A stretch of DNA of 64,000 nt from Collinsella sp. Its GTDB lineage: Bacteria; Actinomycetota; Coriobacteriia; Coriobacteriales; Coriobacteriaceae. Below the pieces are notes generated by a model. It saw only the letters and a list, made by a program, of their open reading frames with translations, searched no databases and was not told the origin of the DNA. How positions within the stretch are numbered: position 1 is the first letter of the stretch; each line of letters starts with the position of its first letter. A program made the translations under genes and the position numbers. The DNA is taken from contig JAUMPM010000067.1 in the NCBI GenBank assembly GCA_031294825.1, forward strand, positions 62,001-126,000. The letters run 5' to 3'. Below are positions 24,570 to 32,559 of this stretch, piece by piece.

Positions 24570-26869
24570 GTGCGACCGAGCGCGAGCATGTGATGCCTCC
24601 GCGGCCCCTGATTCCGTGGACGATGGCCCTGTGTGCCGGTATGTGCATAAGCTGCGCCTTGGTGCTCAACGTGGCCGCTGATGCGCTGCTGAGGGAGCGG
24701 GCGCCGGCGGTCGGGCCGCTATGGACCATTCCCGTTGCGGCGGCGGTGTTCGTTGTGCTGGCTCAATCCTGTGCGCGGCTTGCCCCTTGGAAGCGGTGGC
24801 TGTATGCCGCGTCCGTCGGTCTCGTGGCGGGAGCGGTCGTCTCGGCGTGGTGGGCTGTGGGCACGCTAGGCGCCTCGAAGGCGCTCGACGGTCGAGCGGC
24901 AAGCAGCCTCGAGTTTGTCATGCAGGGTGATCCATCCATAAACGACGACGTGTATTCCTATACCTGCGAGGCACGCGCGGACGGTAAGAACTTGGCAACG
25001 GTTCGCCTATCGTGTGACCGCGAGCTCAAGGTCGGGGCGCACGTGCGTGTTATCGGTCGCGTTTCACGTTTTGAGAACGATGCATATGGACGATCGCGCG
25101 TGTTCCGAGGCGAGGTGCGCAAGGTTCAAGCCGTTCGGATTGTGCCGGTCGATGAGGGCTCTCCGGGGCCGCTGCATCGGCTGCGAAATGGGCTGCTAGC
25201 GTCCATCGCGCCTGCGACCGACCCGGCGCGTGCGCTCATAGCCGGTGTCGTCTGCGGTCGTTCGGCCGAGCTGCGCGCCCAGCCGGCGGGCGACTGGTTT
25301 TCGGTGACGGGAACGGCGCATCTTATCGCCGTCTCGGGCAGCCATTTGGCTATCGTGGGGTTTGTAATCGAGGGTGTATTGCAAAAGACTCGGTGCTCAC
25401 GTGGTCTTCAGCGGGCGATATTGGCGATAACGCTTGTGGGCTACGCTGTCTTTACTGGCGCGTCTCCCTCGGCCGTGCGCGCGTGCTGCATGGTGTTCGC
25501 GACGCTTGTCGTAAACGGCGCGGGGCGTCGCCGGCACGGCGCATCGGCACTCTTCGTAACCATGTCCATCTTTGTGCTACTGCGGCCGACGGTGCTGTTC
25601 GAGATGGGCTTTCAGCTTTCATGTGCCAGCGTCTTAGCCATTCTGTGCTTTTGTCCCTATGCGACCTACGCTTTGGGTGAGCTAGGTGTGCCATCGGGCG
25701 TTGCCAGTATGCTTTCCGTCACGCTGTGCTCGCAACTGGCGACACTTCCCATTACCATTCCTGCATTCGGTACGTTCTCACTCATTGCTCCGTTGGCAAA
25801 TGCGGTCATCGATCCGGTGGTGAGCGTACTGCTTGCTGTGTCGATCGTGCTGGTTCCCTTTTCGCTCGTGGCGCCGTTGCGGACTTGGGCGCTCGTTGTG
25901 CCCATGATTGCCGCCCGTTGCGCGCTGTTCTTCGAGCAGCTGTTTGCCGCCGTGCCGGGTGCATCCGTGAGTGTGTCGCCCGATAGCGTGTGGATTTACT
26001 TGGTGCCGTGTTTGCTGGCGGTTCTGCTGGTCTGGTGGCCGCGTCCCCGTGCACGTCCTATGGCGGTGGGGCTTGCATGCCTGGTGCTCTTGGCTGCGAT
26101 TCCGTACGTCTACTGGGATCGATTCGCTCCGCCTTCGGTGACGGTGCTCGATGTGGGCCAGGCGGATGCGATTCTTATCCGCCAGGGCGACGCAGTAGCA
26201 CTCGTCGACTGCGGGCTCGACGAGCGGGTGGTGGCGGCGTTGGTTCGCAATAACGTGCACCATATCGATGCCGTCTTTGTGACGCATTGGGATGAGGACC
26301 ACTGGGGTGGTCTGCCTGCCGTGCTCGAACAGTTTTCGGTTGGAACGATTGCCGTGGCGGCGGATGCGCTGGAGGATGCTCCTGACGAGGTATTGAACCG
26401 ACCTGGCGTGGAGTATCGGCAGGTGCGCCGTGGGGATACGGTCGACATCGGCTCATTTTGCGCCCGCGTGATGTGGCCATTCGAGTCCGTGGATGGCGAG
26501 GGAAATGAGGACTCGCTTGTCCTGCTGCTCTCTTATGTTCAGGAAGGCAAGGGCCTGCGTATGCTCCTCACCGGTGATGCCGAGCTCGACCAAGAACGGG
26601 AATTCGTGCAGGAAGTGGGAGATATCGATGTACTTAAACTTGGGCATCACGGCTCTAAGGTTTCAGTCGATGGTGAGTTGCTGGACGTCCTGAAGCCCGA
26701 GCTTTCCCTCGCGAGCGCGGGCGAGGGGAATCGATACGGCCATCCGTCCGATGCCTGCATCGATGCCGTTAAGGAAGCGGGCGGCGTGTTCGCGTGCACC
26801 ATCGAACACGGCGACATTACCGTCACGTCAGCTGCGAATGGCTTTGCGATGCGATGCCAGCGACCGTGA
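24566..26869 (+). CDS. comEC: ComEC DNA-uptake channel
   Basis: ComEC forms the channel that brings single-stranded DNA across the membrane. The 767-residue protein has N-terminal membrane helices and an OB-like DUF4131 region (about 1-220), the competence membrane domain starting near the GTAHLIAVSGSHLAIVGF motif, and a C-terminal metallo-beta-lactamase-like domain (about 515-767) with THWDEDHWGG, LLTGDAE and LKLGHHGSK, suggesting a nuclease role in degrading one strand. It overlaps comEA by four bases. All catalytic-looking motifs are intact, so the uptake machine is probably functional. Confidence 0.94.
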   Translation: MSATEREHVMPPRPLIPWTMALCAGMCISCALVLNVAADALLRERAPAVGPLWTIPVAAAVFVVLAQSCARLAPWKRWLYAASVGLVAGAVVSAWWAVGTLGASKALDGRAASSLEFVMQGDPSINDDVYSYTCEARADGKNLATVRLSCDRELKVGAHVRVIGRVSRFENDAYGRSRVFRGEVRKVQAVRIVPVDEGSPGPLHRLRNGLLASIAPATDPARALIAGVVCGRSAELRAQPAGDWFSVTGTAHLIAVSGSHLAIVGFVIEGVLQKTRCSRGLQRAILAITLVGYAVFTGASPSAVRACCMVFATLVVNGAGRRRHGASALFVTMSIFVLLRPTVLFEMGFQLSCASVLAILCFCPYATYALGELGVPSGVASMLSVTLCSQLATLPITIPAFGTFSLIAPLANAVIDPVVSVLLAVSIVLVPFSLVAPLRTWALVVPMIAARCALFFEQLFAAVPGASVSVSPDSVWIYLVPCLLAVLLVWWPRPRARPMAVGLACLVLLAAIPYVYWDRFAPPSVTVLDVGQADAILIRQGDAVALVDCGLDERVVAALVRNNVHHIDAVFVTHWDEDHWGGLPAVLEQFSVGTIAVAADALEDAPDEVLNRPGVEYRQVRRGDTVDIGSFCARVMWPFESVDGEGNEDSLVLLLSYVQEGKGLRMLLTGDAELDQEREFVQEVGDIDVLKLGHHGSKVSVDGELLDVLKPELSLASAGEGNRYGHPSDACIDAVKEAGGVFACTIEHGDITVTSAANGFAMRCQRP

Positions 26870-26877
26870 CGACGTCG

Positions 26878-26907
26878 TTGGCGTGTGGTGGGCCCCTGGG
26901 CTAGAAT
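26878..26907 (+). promoter_or_regulatory. Promoter of holA
   Basis: TTGGCG (26878-26883) and TAGAAT (26902-26907) are separated by 18 bases, just after the comEC stop and about 40 bases before the holA start. Confidence 0.55.
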
Positions 26908-26947
26908 GACACGGAACGAATACGAAGGCCTGCGGGAGGGGAGCGCA

Positions 26948-27910
26948 ATGTCCGAAACCGGTCTGCTGCCGGCATATCTGATTGTCGGTACCGACGGAGT
27001 CAAGCGCGATCATGCCGTCTCGCGTATGAAGGCGCGTCTGGAAAAGTCGGGTATGGTCGAGTTCAACCTCGACGAGCGCGACATGACCAAGGACCCCGAT
27101 ATCGAGTCGATTATCGGATCGCTCAACACCTTTCCGATGGGCAGTGAGTTTCGCCTGGTAATCCTTGACGGCTGCTCAAAACTCGCCAAGGCGGTCTCGG
27201 AGCCGCTCGTCGAGTATCTGGCGAGTCCCAGCCCCACAACGGTCTGCCTCATCATCGCCGACTCGCTTGCCAAGAACACGCGCCTATATAAGGCGATCGC
27301 CAAGATCGACAAGAAGGCTGTGATCGATTGCTCCGGCACCAAGCGCTGGGAGCTACCGCGCCGCGTGCAGCAGATGGCGACGCAGCACGGCAAGTCGATC
27401 TCGACGGCGGCCGCCGAGGAGCTCGTCTCGCGTTCGGGTGAAAACACTCGCATGCTCGATAACGACTTGGCTAAGCTTGCCCAGATGGTCGAGGCGCCCC
27501 AGATTGAGCTTGCCGACGTTGAGCGCTGGATTGTACGTACGGCCGAGGTTCAACCCTGGGACTTTCTCAATGCGGTCTCGGCCCGTGACATGCGCCGCTC
27601 GCTCGAGCTCTTCAATCTACTGCCCGCCAAGAGCTACGTGTGGACTTACACATTGCTGTGCGGCCGCATCCGCGAGCTTATCGTTGCCAAGGCGCTCGAT
27701 GCGCGCGGACAGGGTCGTGAGCTGGCCGCAACACTTAAGCTCCAGTCCTGGCAGGTCAAGAATCACCTGACCTGGGCACGTCGCTTTTCGATGGCAGAGC
27801 TCGTCGCAGCGCTCGAGGGCGCGGTCGATGTGGAGCTCGCGCTCAAGGGTTCGGCCGATTCTCAGACCGCGCTTTTGCTCTGGATTACGAACATCTTGAG
27901 AAAATCGTGA
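26948..27910 (+). CDS. holA: DNA polymerase III delta subunit
   Basis: HolA is the clamp-loader wrench that opens the beta clamp. The 320-residue protein matches the family by its start YLIVGTDGVKRDHAVSRMKAR, the internal SLNTFPMGSEFRLVILDG strand, the GENTRMLDNDLAKLA motif and the C-terminal helical domain (LKLQSWQVKNHLTWARRFS). ATG 26948 follows GGGAGGGGAG. The gene stands between comEC and rpsT, a conserved position in many bacteria. Confidence 0.93.
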   Translation: MSETGLLPAYLIVGTDGVKRDHAVSRMKARLEKSGMVEFNLDERDMTKDPDIESIIGSLNTFPMGSEFRLVILDGCSKLAKAVSEPLVEYLASPSPTTVCLIIADSLAKNTRLYKAIAKIDKKAVIDCSGTKRWELPRRVQQMATQHGKSISTAAAEELVSRSGENTRMLDNDLAKLAQMVEAPQIELADVERWIVRTAEVQPWDFLNAVSARDMRRSLELFNLLPAKSYVWTYTLLCGRIRELIVAKALDARGQGRELAATLKLQSWQVKNHLTWARRFSMAELVAALEGAVDVELALKGSADSQTALLLWITNILRKS

Positions 27911-27962
27911 TGATACCTGCCTATTTGGCAAATTCGTTCTATCCCTTTGAGGGGGAGCGTGC

Positions 27963-27968
27963 TATAGT
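27963..27968 (+). promoter_or_regulatory. rpsT promoter, extended -10 (TGCTATAGT)
   Basis: TATAGT preceded by TGC sits 76 bases before the rpsT start. The extended -10 is identical to that of rpmB. No good -35 is seen. Transcription would begin near 27975. Confidence 0.5.
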
Positions 27969-27973
27969 AGGCG

Positions 27974-28021
27974 CTTGCATGACCTCACCGTGTCTCAGAG
28001 GTGTCATACATTTTTTGCAAG
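27974..28021 (+). promoter_or_regulatory. Structured leader of rpsT mRNA
   Basis: CTTGCA (27974) can pair with TGCAAG (28016-28021), and inside it ATGACCTC (27979-27986) pairs with GAGGTGTCAT (27998-28007) with two bulges. The hairpin would start at the 5' end of the mRNA and end about 10 bases before the ribosome site. It may be an S20 autoregulatory structure. Confidence 0.4.
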
Positions 28022-28043
28022 GAACTCGAAAGGAACTCCAGAA

Positions 28044-28310
28044 GTGGCAAACATCAAGTCTCAGAAGAAGCGTATCCGCACCAATGAGGCAGCTCGCATG
28101 CGTAACAAGGCTGTCAAGTCCGAGCTCAAGACGCTGACCAAGCACGTCCAGTCCGCCGTCGCCGAGGGCGACGCCGAGAAGGCCCAGGCTGCCCTCAAGA
28201 CCGTCACCAAGCGTCTCGACATGGCTGCCGCCAAGCATGTTATCCACAAGAACCAGGCTTCCAACCGCAAGTCCGGTCTTGCCAAGCTCGTGAACAGCAT
28301 CAACGCCTAA
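28044..28310 (+). CDS. rpsT: 30S ribosomal protein S20
   Basis: S20 is a helical primary binder of 16S rRNA. The 88-residue product VANIKSQKKRIRTNEAARMRNKAVKSE begins at GTG 28044 after AAAGGAACTCC, the rare-start habit common for S20, and ends KNQASNRKSGLAKLVNSI, matching the family throughout. A longer frame upstream (from 27975) is not supported by homology. A terminator follows. Confidence 0.96.
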   Translation: MANIKSQKKRIRTNEAARMRNKAVKSELKTLTKHVQSAVAEGDAEKAQAALKTVTKRLDMAAAKHVIHKNQASNRKSGLAKLVNSINA

Positions 28311-28345
28311 GTTGTAAATTTCACACCACACAGATTACGCGCATA

Positions 28346-28381
28346 AATGGAGCCTGTTTTATGGAACAGGCTCCATTTTTT
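28346..28381 (+). terminator. Intrinsic terminator of rpsT
   Basis: A 13-bp perfect stem AATGGAGCCTGTT / AACAGGCTCCATT with a 6-nt loop and a six-T tract, 35 bases after the rpsT stop. Confidence 0.93.
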
Positions 28382-28393
28382 GTACCGCTCGGG

Positions 28394-28406
28394 TAAGATA
28401 GTCCGC
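28394..28406 (+). promoter_or_regulatory. lepA promoter, apparently giving a leaderless mRNA
   Basis: TAAGAT at 28394-28399 is the only -10-like box after the rpsT terminator. With normal spacing transcription would begin at 28406 or 28407, at the lepA ATG. No ribosome-binding sequence exists between them. The string CCGCTCGGGTA upstream of the box is repeated before dnaJ (32503-32513). Confidence 0.5.
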
Positions 28407-30218
28407 ATGAATACTTCAATTGACATTTCCCACATCCGCAACTTCTCAATCGTTGCGCACATCGACCATGGTAAGTCCACGATCAGCGATCGCATCCTCG
28501 AGCTCACCCATACCGTCGACGAACGCGACATGGAGTCGCAGCTGCTCGACACCATGGATATCGAGCGCGAGCGCGGCATTACGATCAAGTCCAATGCCGT
28601 TCGCGTGTCCTATGACGCCGACGATGGCGAGACGTATCAGTTCAATCTGATCGATACGCCGGGCCACGTGGACTTTACCTATGAGGTCTCGCGCTCGCTG
28701 GCAGCCTGTGAGGGCGCGGTGCTCGTTGTCGACGCCACGCAGGGCGTCGAGGCGCAGACCGTCTCCAACGCGACGCTCGCCATGAACGCCAATCTGGACA
28801 TTGTGCCGGCCATCAACAAGATCGACCTGCCCTCGGCCCATCCCGATGAGGTTAAGACCGAGATCGAGGATGACCTGGCGATTCCTGCCGATGATGCCGT
28901 GTGTGTCTCGGGCAAGACCGGCGAGGGCATCCACGATCTGCTGGAGTCCATTGTCTTTTTGATCTCTCCGCCCAAGGGCGATGCGAACGCGCCGCTCAAG
29001 GCACTCATTCTGGATTCGTACTTCGACGAGTATCGCGGCGTCGTTGCCACGGTCCGCGTCTTTGACGGTTCCATCAAAAAGGGCGATACCCTGCGCATGA
29101 TGCAGGCAGAGGGCGACTTTTTGGTCGACGGCGTGGGTGTCAAGCGTCCTGCCGAGACCCCGGTTGACGCGCTGACGGTTGGCGAGGTCGGCTACGTGGT
29201 CACGGGCCTGAAGGACCCCGAGGCCGTTCGCGTGGGCGACACCCTTACCTGGGCGTCGAACCCCTGCCCCGAGCCGCTTCCGGGTTACCGCGAGGCCAAG
29301 CCCATGGTCTATACGGGCCTGTTCCCGATCGATAACAAGGACTACGAGAACCTGCGTGACGCGCTCGATAAGCTGCACGTTAACGACCCCTCGTTGGTGT
29401 GGGAGCCCGAGACGTCCGTGGCGCTCGGCTTTGGCTTCCGCGTGGGCTTCTTGGGCCTGCTGCACATGGAGGTCGTTAAGGAGCGCCTCGAGCGTGAGTT
29501 CAACTTGGACCTCATTGCCACGAGCCCTTCGGTCGACTATCACGTCTACAAGACTGACGGCGAGATGATTGATGTCCGCAGCCCGCAGGATCTGCCCGAG
29601 GCTACGCGCATCGAGCGCATCGAGGAGCCCTACCTCAAGGCCAAGATTATCTGCCCGCCCGAGTATACGGGTGCCGTCATGCAGCTCGCTATCGAGCACC
29701 GCGGCATTACTACCGACATGATTCATCTCACGAGCAAGTCGGTCGAGATGCGCTTTGATATGCCGCTCGCCGAGCTCATCTTGGACTTCTTTGACCAGCT
29801 CAAGAGCCGTACCAAGGGCTATGCCTCGCTCGACTACGAGTTCAACGAGTACCGTCCATCCGAGCTCGTTAAGCTCGATATCTTGCTTTCGGGCGACGAG
29901 GTGGACGCGCTATCGTTTATCGTCCATAAGGACAAGGCCTATGGCCTGGCCCGTGGTCTGTGCGACAAACTTAAGGAGATCATCCCGCGTCAGCTGTTCG
30001 AGGTTCCCATCCAAGGTGCTATCGGCAACAAGATCATCGCCCGTTCTACCGTCAAGGCGCGTCGCAAGGACGTGCTTGCTAAGTGCTACGGCGGCGATAT
30101 TTCGCGTAAGCGTAAGCTGCTCGAGAAGCAGAAAGAGGGCAAGAAACGCATGAAGGCCATCGGCTCGGTCGAGGTCCCTCAGGAGGCCTTTATGGCGATC
30201 CTCAAGGTGGACGAGTAG
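28407..30218 (+). CDS. lepA: Elongation factor 4 (LepA)
   Basis: LepA is a ribosome-associated GTPase that assists initiation/assembly and back-translocation. The 603-residue protein has the G-domain motifs AHIDHGKSTISDR, DTPGHVDF and NKIDLPSAHPDEV, EF-G-like domains II, III and V, and the unique LepA C-terminal domain (DILLSGDEVDALSFIVHKD and ARSTVKARRKDVLAKCYGGD). ATG 28407 gives the normal N-terminus (MNTSIDISHIRNFSIVAH); it lies directly at the predicted transcription start, without a Shine-Dalgarno sequence. Confidence 0.97.
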   Translation: MNTSIDISHIRNFSIVAHIDHGKSTISDRILELTHTVDERDMESQLLDTMDIERERGITIKSNAVRVSYDADDGETYQFNLIDTPGHVDFTYEVSRSLAACEGAVLVVDATQGVEAQTVSNATLAMNANLDIVPAINKIDLPSAHPDEVKTEIEDDLAIPADDAVCVSGKTGEGIHDLLESIVFLISPPKGDANAPLKALILDSYFDEYRGVVATVRVFDGSIKKGDTLRMMQAEGDFLVDGVGVKRPAETPVDALTVGEVGYVVTGLKDPEAVRVGDTLTWASNPCPEPLPGYREAKPMVYTGLFPIDNKDYENLRDALDKLHVNDPSLVWEPETSVALGFGFRVGFLGLLHMEVVKERLEREFNLDLIATSPSVDYHVYKTDGEMIDVRSPQDLPEATRIERIEEPYLKAKIICPPEYTGAVMQLAIEHRGITTDMIHLTSKSVEMRFDMPLAELILDFFDQLKSRTKGYASLDYEFNEYRPSELVKLDILLSGDEVDALSFIVHKDKAYGLARGLCDKLKEIIPRQLFEVPIQGAIGNKIIARSTVKARRKDVLAKCYGGDISRKRKLLEKQKEGKKRMKAIGSVEVPQEAFMAILKVDE

Positions 30219-30222
30219 GTCT

Positions 30223-31266
30223 ATGGCGCTTTCCGAATACAGCAAGCGTCTGCTGGGCGCCTATGCCGAGCAGCCGTTCCTTATGGCTCCCATGGCGGGC
30301 GTGACTGACCCCGCCTACCGCATCATGTGTCGCCGCCGCGGTGCCAACCTTGCCTACAGCGAGATGGTGAGCGTGGCGGGCCTTGCCTATGCCAGCAACA
30401 AAACGTGGCGCCTGGTGCTGCCGGCCGACGAGGAGCAGCAGATTTGCGTGCAGCTCTTTGGCTCCAAGCCCGATCAGTTTGCGAGTGCCGTCGCCGCCGT
30501 CGAGGAGCGTGTGGGCGATCGCCTGTCGCTCATCGATATCAACATGGCCTGTCCTGCCCGAAAGGTTGTCACCAAGGGCGAGGGCTCTGCCCTTATGCGC
30601 ACGCCCGATTTGGCCGAGAAGATCGTCGAGGCGGCGGTGGGCGCGGCGCATGTGCCCGTGACCGTAAAGATCCGCAAGGGCTTTTATGCCGAGGACCGTA
30701 ATGCCGCGACGTTTGCCCAGATGCTCGAAGGCGCCGGTGCCGCCGCGGTGGCGGTGCATGGCCGCTGCGCCACGCAGCTCTATACGGGCCAGGCCGATTG
30801 GTCGGTCGTCGATGAGGTTGCCGACGCCGTTGAGATTCCCGTGATCGGTTCGGGCGACGTGTTTACCGCCGAGGATGCCGCGGAGCATCTGCGCAACTCG
30901 GGCGCCAGCGCGGTGTTTATCGCGCGCGGTATCTACGGGAACCCGTGGGTGTTTGGCGATGCTCGCGCCCTTGCGCTCGATGGCATACCGGTGCCGGCTC
31001 GCAGCTCCGTCGAGCGCCTGGACGCCCTGCGTGAGCACCTAACGCTGACACATGAGCTCCTGCCGCTCATGTCGCGTGCCCGTACGTACGCAAGCTGGTA
31101 CTTAAAAGGCATGCCCCATGCCGCCGCCTGGCGTGCCCATGTGGTGCGCTGCTCCACGTATGAGGAGTTTATGGCGCTGGTCGATGAGATCGAGCATGAT
31201 GTGGTGGCCTGCGAGGCTGCCCTTGCCGCCGGCGAATCGGTGCCCCCTCATCCGCTGGAGGCTTAA
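30223..31266 (+). CDS. dusB: tRNA-dihydrouridine synthase (DusB type)
   Basis: Dus enzymes use FMN and NADPH to reduce uridines in tRNA D-loops. The 347-residue protein has LMAPMAGVTDPAYRI for FMN binding, the catalytic Cys in DINMACPARKVVTKGEGSA, the VTVKIRKGF strand, AVHGRCATQLYTGQADW and GSGDVFTAEDA, followed by the C-terminal helical domain. The DusB assignment rests on overall pattern and is less certain than membership in the family. ATG is four bases after lepA, and hemW starts two bases after the stop, so lepA-dusB-hemW look co-transcribed. Confidence 0.9.
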   Translation: MALSEYSKRLLGAYAEQPFLMAPMAGVTDPAYRIMCRRRGANLAYSEMVSVAGLAYASNKTWRLVLPADEEQQICVQLFGSKPDQFASAVAAVEERVGDRLSLIDINMACPARKVVTKGEGSALMRTPDLAEKIVEAAVGAAHVPVTVKIRKGFYAEDRNAATFAQMLEGAGAAAVAVHGRCATQLYTGQADWSVVDEVADAVEIPVIGSGDVFTAEDAAEHLRNSGASAVFIARGIYGNPWVFGDARALALDGIPVPARSSVERLDALREHLTLTHELLPLMSRARTYASWYLKGMPHAAAWRAHVVRCSTYEEFMALVDEIEHDVVACEAALAAGESVPPHPLEA

Positions 31267-31268
31267 GG

Positions 31269-32501
31269 GTGGCCGTTACCGCGCTGTACGTGCACGTGCC
31301 GTTTTGCGCTCAAAAGTGCCGGTACTGCGACTTTGACTCGCGCAGTTTCGCTTCGTGCGAGCTGGGTGCAGCGCTCGATGCCTATTTTGAGCAGTTGTTC
31401 GCGCGCCTCGATGCTTTTGGCAAGGCTGGTGCCCTTGACCAGATCCGCACCGTCTATGTTGGCGGCGGTACGCCGTCGCTGGCGGGGGAGCGCCTGGTAG
31501 AACTCGCCCGGCGTATCTCTGCGTGGTGCGCCCCCGTTGAGTTTACCTGCGAGGCCAATCCCGAGTCGCTGACCGCCGAGCTTGCCACTGCGCTTGCCAA
31601 GGTTGGTGTCACACGCGTCTCTCTGGGCGTGCAAACGCTCGATAACACCGAACTTACTGCCATCGGCCGTATTCACGATGCCGATCGGGCGCTCGCTGCC
31701 ATCGCGACGGTCAAGAACGCTGGGCTTGACGTGTCGTGCGACCTTATGTGCGGACTTCCCGGGCAAACCGCATCGAGTTGGAAGCGCACGCTCGATGGCG
31801 TGCTCGCGGCGGCTCCACATCATGTGTCGGTCTACCCGCTTACGCTCGAGGAGGGGACGCCCCTTTATCGCATGGCGTGCCGCGACGAGTCGCTCGAGCC
31901 TGATGAGGATTTTCAGGCCGCCTGCATGGATGTGGCGCGTGAGCGTCTGGGTGCGGCCGGTTATCACCCCTATGAGGTGGCAAGCTATGCGCTCGACGGG
32001 CATGAGTGCGCCCATAACATTGCCTACTGGACCGGACGGGGCTACCTGGGCCTGGGTCGTTCTGCCGCGGGCATGCTCGACGCCGAGGATTTCGATCGCT
32101 TGGCCGGACTGTTTTCCGACGTGCCTGCTCGCGGCGATGCGTATCGCGTGCGCCTGGTGCAACGTGACGATGACGCGACGGCGTTCGAGGCCGAATATCT
32201 GTCGCAGCGCGAGGCAGCGGCCGAAGACCTGATGCTTGCTTGCCGCATGACGCGCGGTGTCGCGTCCGACCTGTTGATTCGCGTGGCTCGTGTCATCCCG
32301 GCCGATGAGCTGACAGCTGCTTGCGATCGCGTGCTCGAATTGGGTCTTGCCACATGGGTGCCCGAGACGCTCGGGGTCCATGAGGGACCCTTCACTTCGG
32401 CAGATGTCGTCGCGGGCCATGTTCGAGCTCGTTTAGCACCGACACACCTGGGCTGGCTCGATGGAAATGTTCTGTTCGAGCTGTTTTGGGATCTAGCTTA
32501 G
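31269..32501 (+). CDS. hemW: HemW-like radical SAM protein (heme chaperone)
   Basis: This is a radical SAM protein related to oxygen-independent coproporphyrinogen oxidase; HemW members bind and transfer heme. The 410-residue chain starts ALYVHVPFCAQKCRYCDFDS, with the cluster motif CxxxCxxC and the following Asp-Phe typical of HemW, then VGGGTPSLAGERL and GVQTLDNTELTAIGR. HemN proper would carry extra N-terminal residues and a Cys after the triad, which are missing. GTG start at 31269. The position next to lepA and dnaJ is common for hemW. Confidence 0.9.
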   Translation: MAVTALYVHVPFCAQKCRYCDFDSRSFASCELGAALDAYFEQLFARLDAFGKAGALDQIRTVYVGGGTPSLAGERLVELARRISAWCAPVEFTCEANPESLTAELATALAKVGVTRVSLGVQTLDNTELTAIGRIHDADRALAAIATVKNAGLDVSCDLMCGLPGQTASSWKRTLDGVLAAAPHHVSVYPLTLEEGTPLYRMACRDESLEPDEDFQAACMDVARERLGAAGYHPYEVASYALDGHECAHNIAYWTGRGYLGLGRSAAGMLDAEDFDRLAGLFSDVPARGDAYRVRLVQRDDDATAFEAEYLSQREAAAEDLMLACRMTRGVASDLLIRVARVIPADELTAACDRVLELGLATWVPETLGVHEGPFTSADVVAGHVRARLAPTHLGWLDGNVLFELFWDLA

Positions 32502-32502
32502 G

Positions 32503-32517
32503 CCGCTCGGGTAGAAT
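32503..32517 (+). promoter_or_regulatory. Possible promoter before the first dnaJ gene
   Basis: CCGCTCGGGTAGAAT contains a TAGAAT -10 at 32512-32517, beginning right after the hemW stop. The 11 bases CCGCTCGGGTA are the same as before lepA. Transcription would start near 32524, 36 bases before the ATG. Confidence 0.45.
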
Positions 32518-32559
32518 TACCGGAATATATACGCTGCTGTGAGCAGGAGGTTGCCGCGC

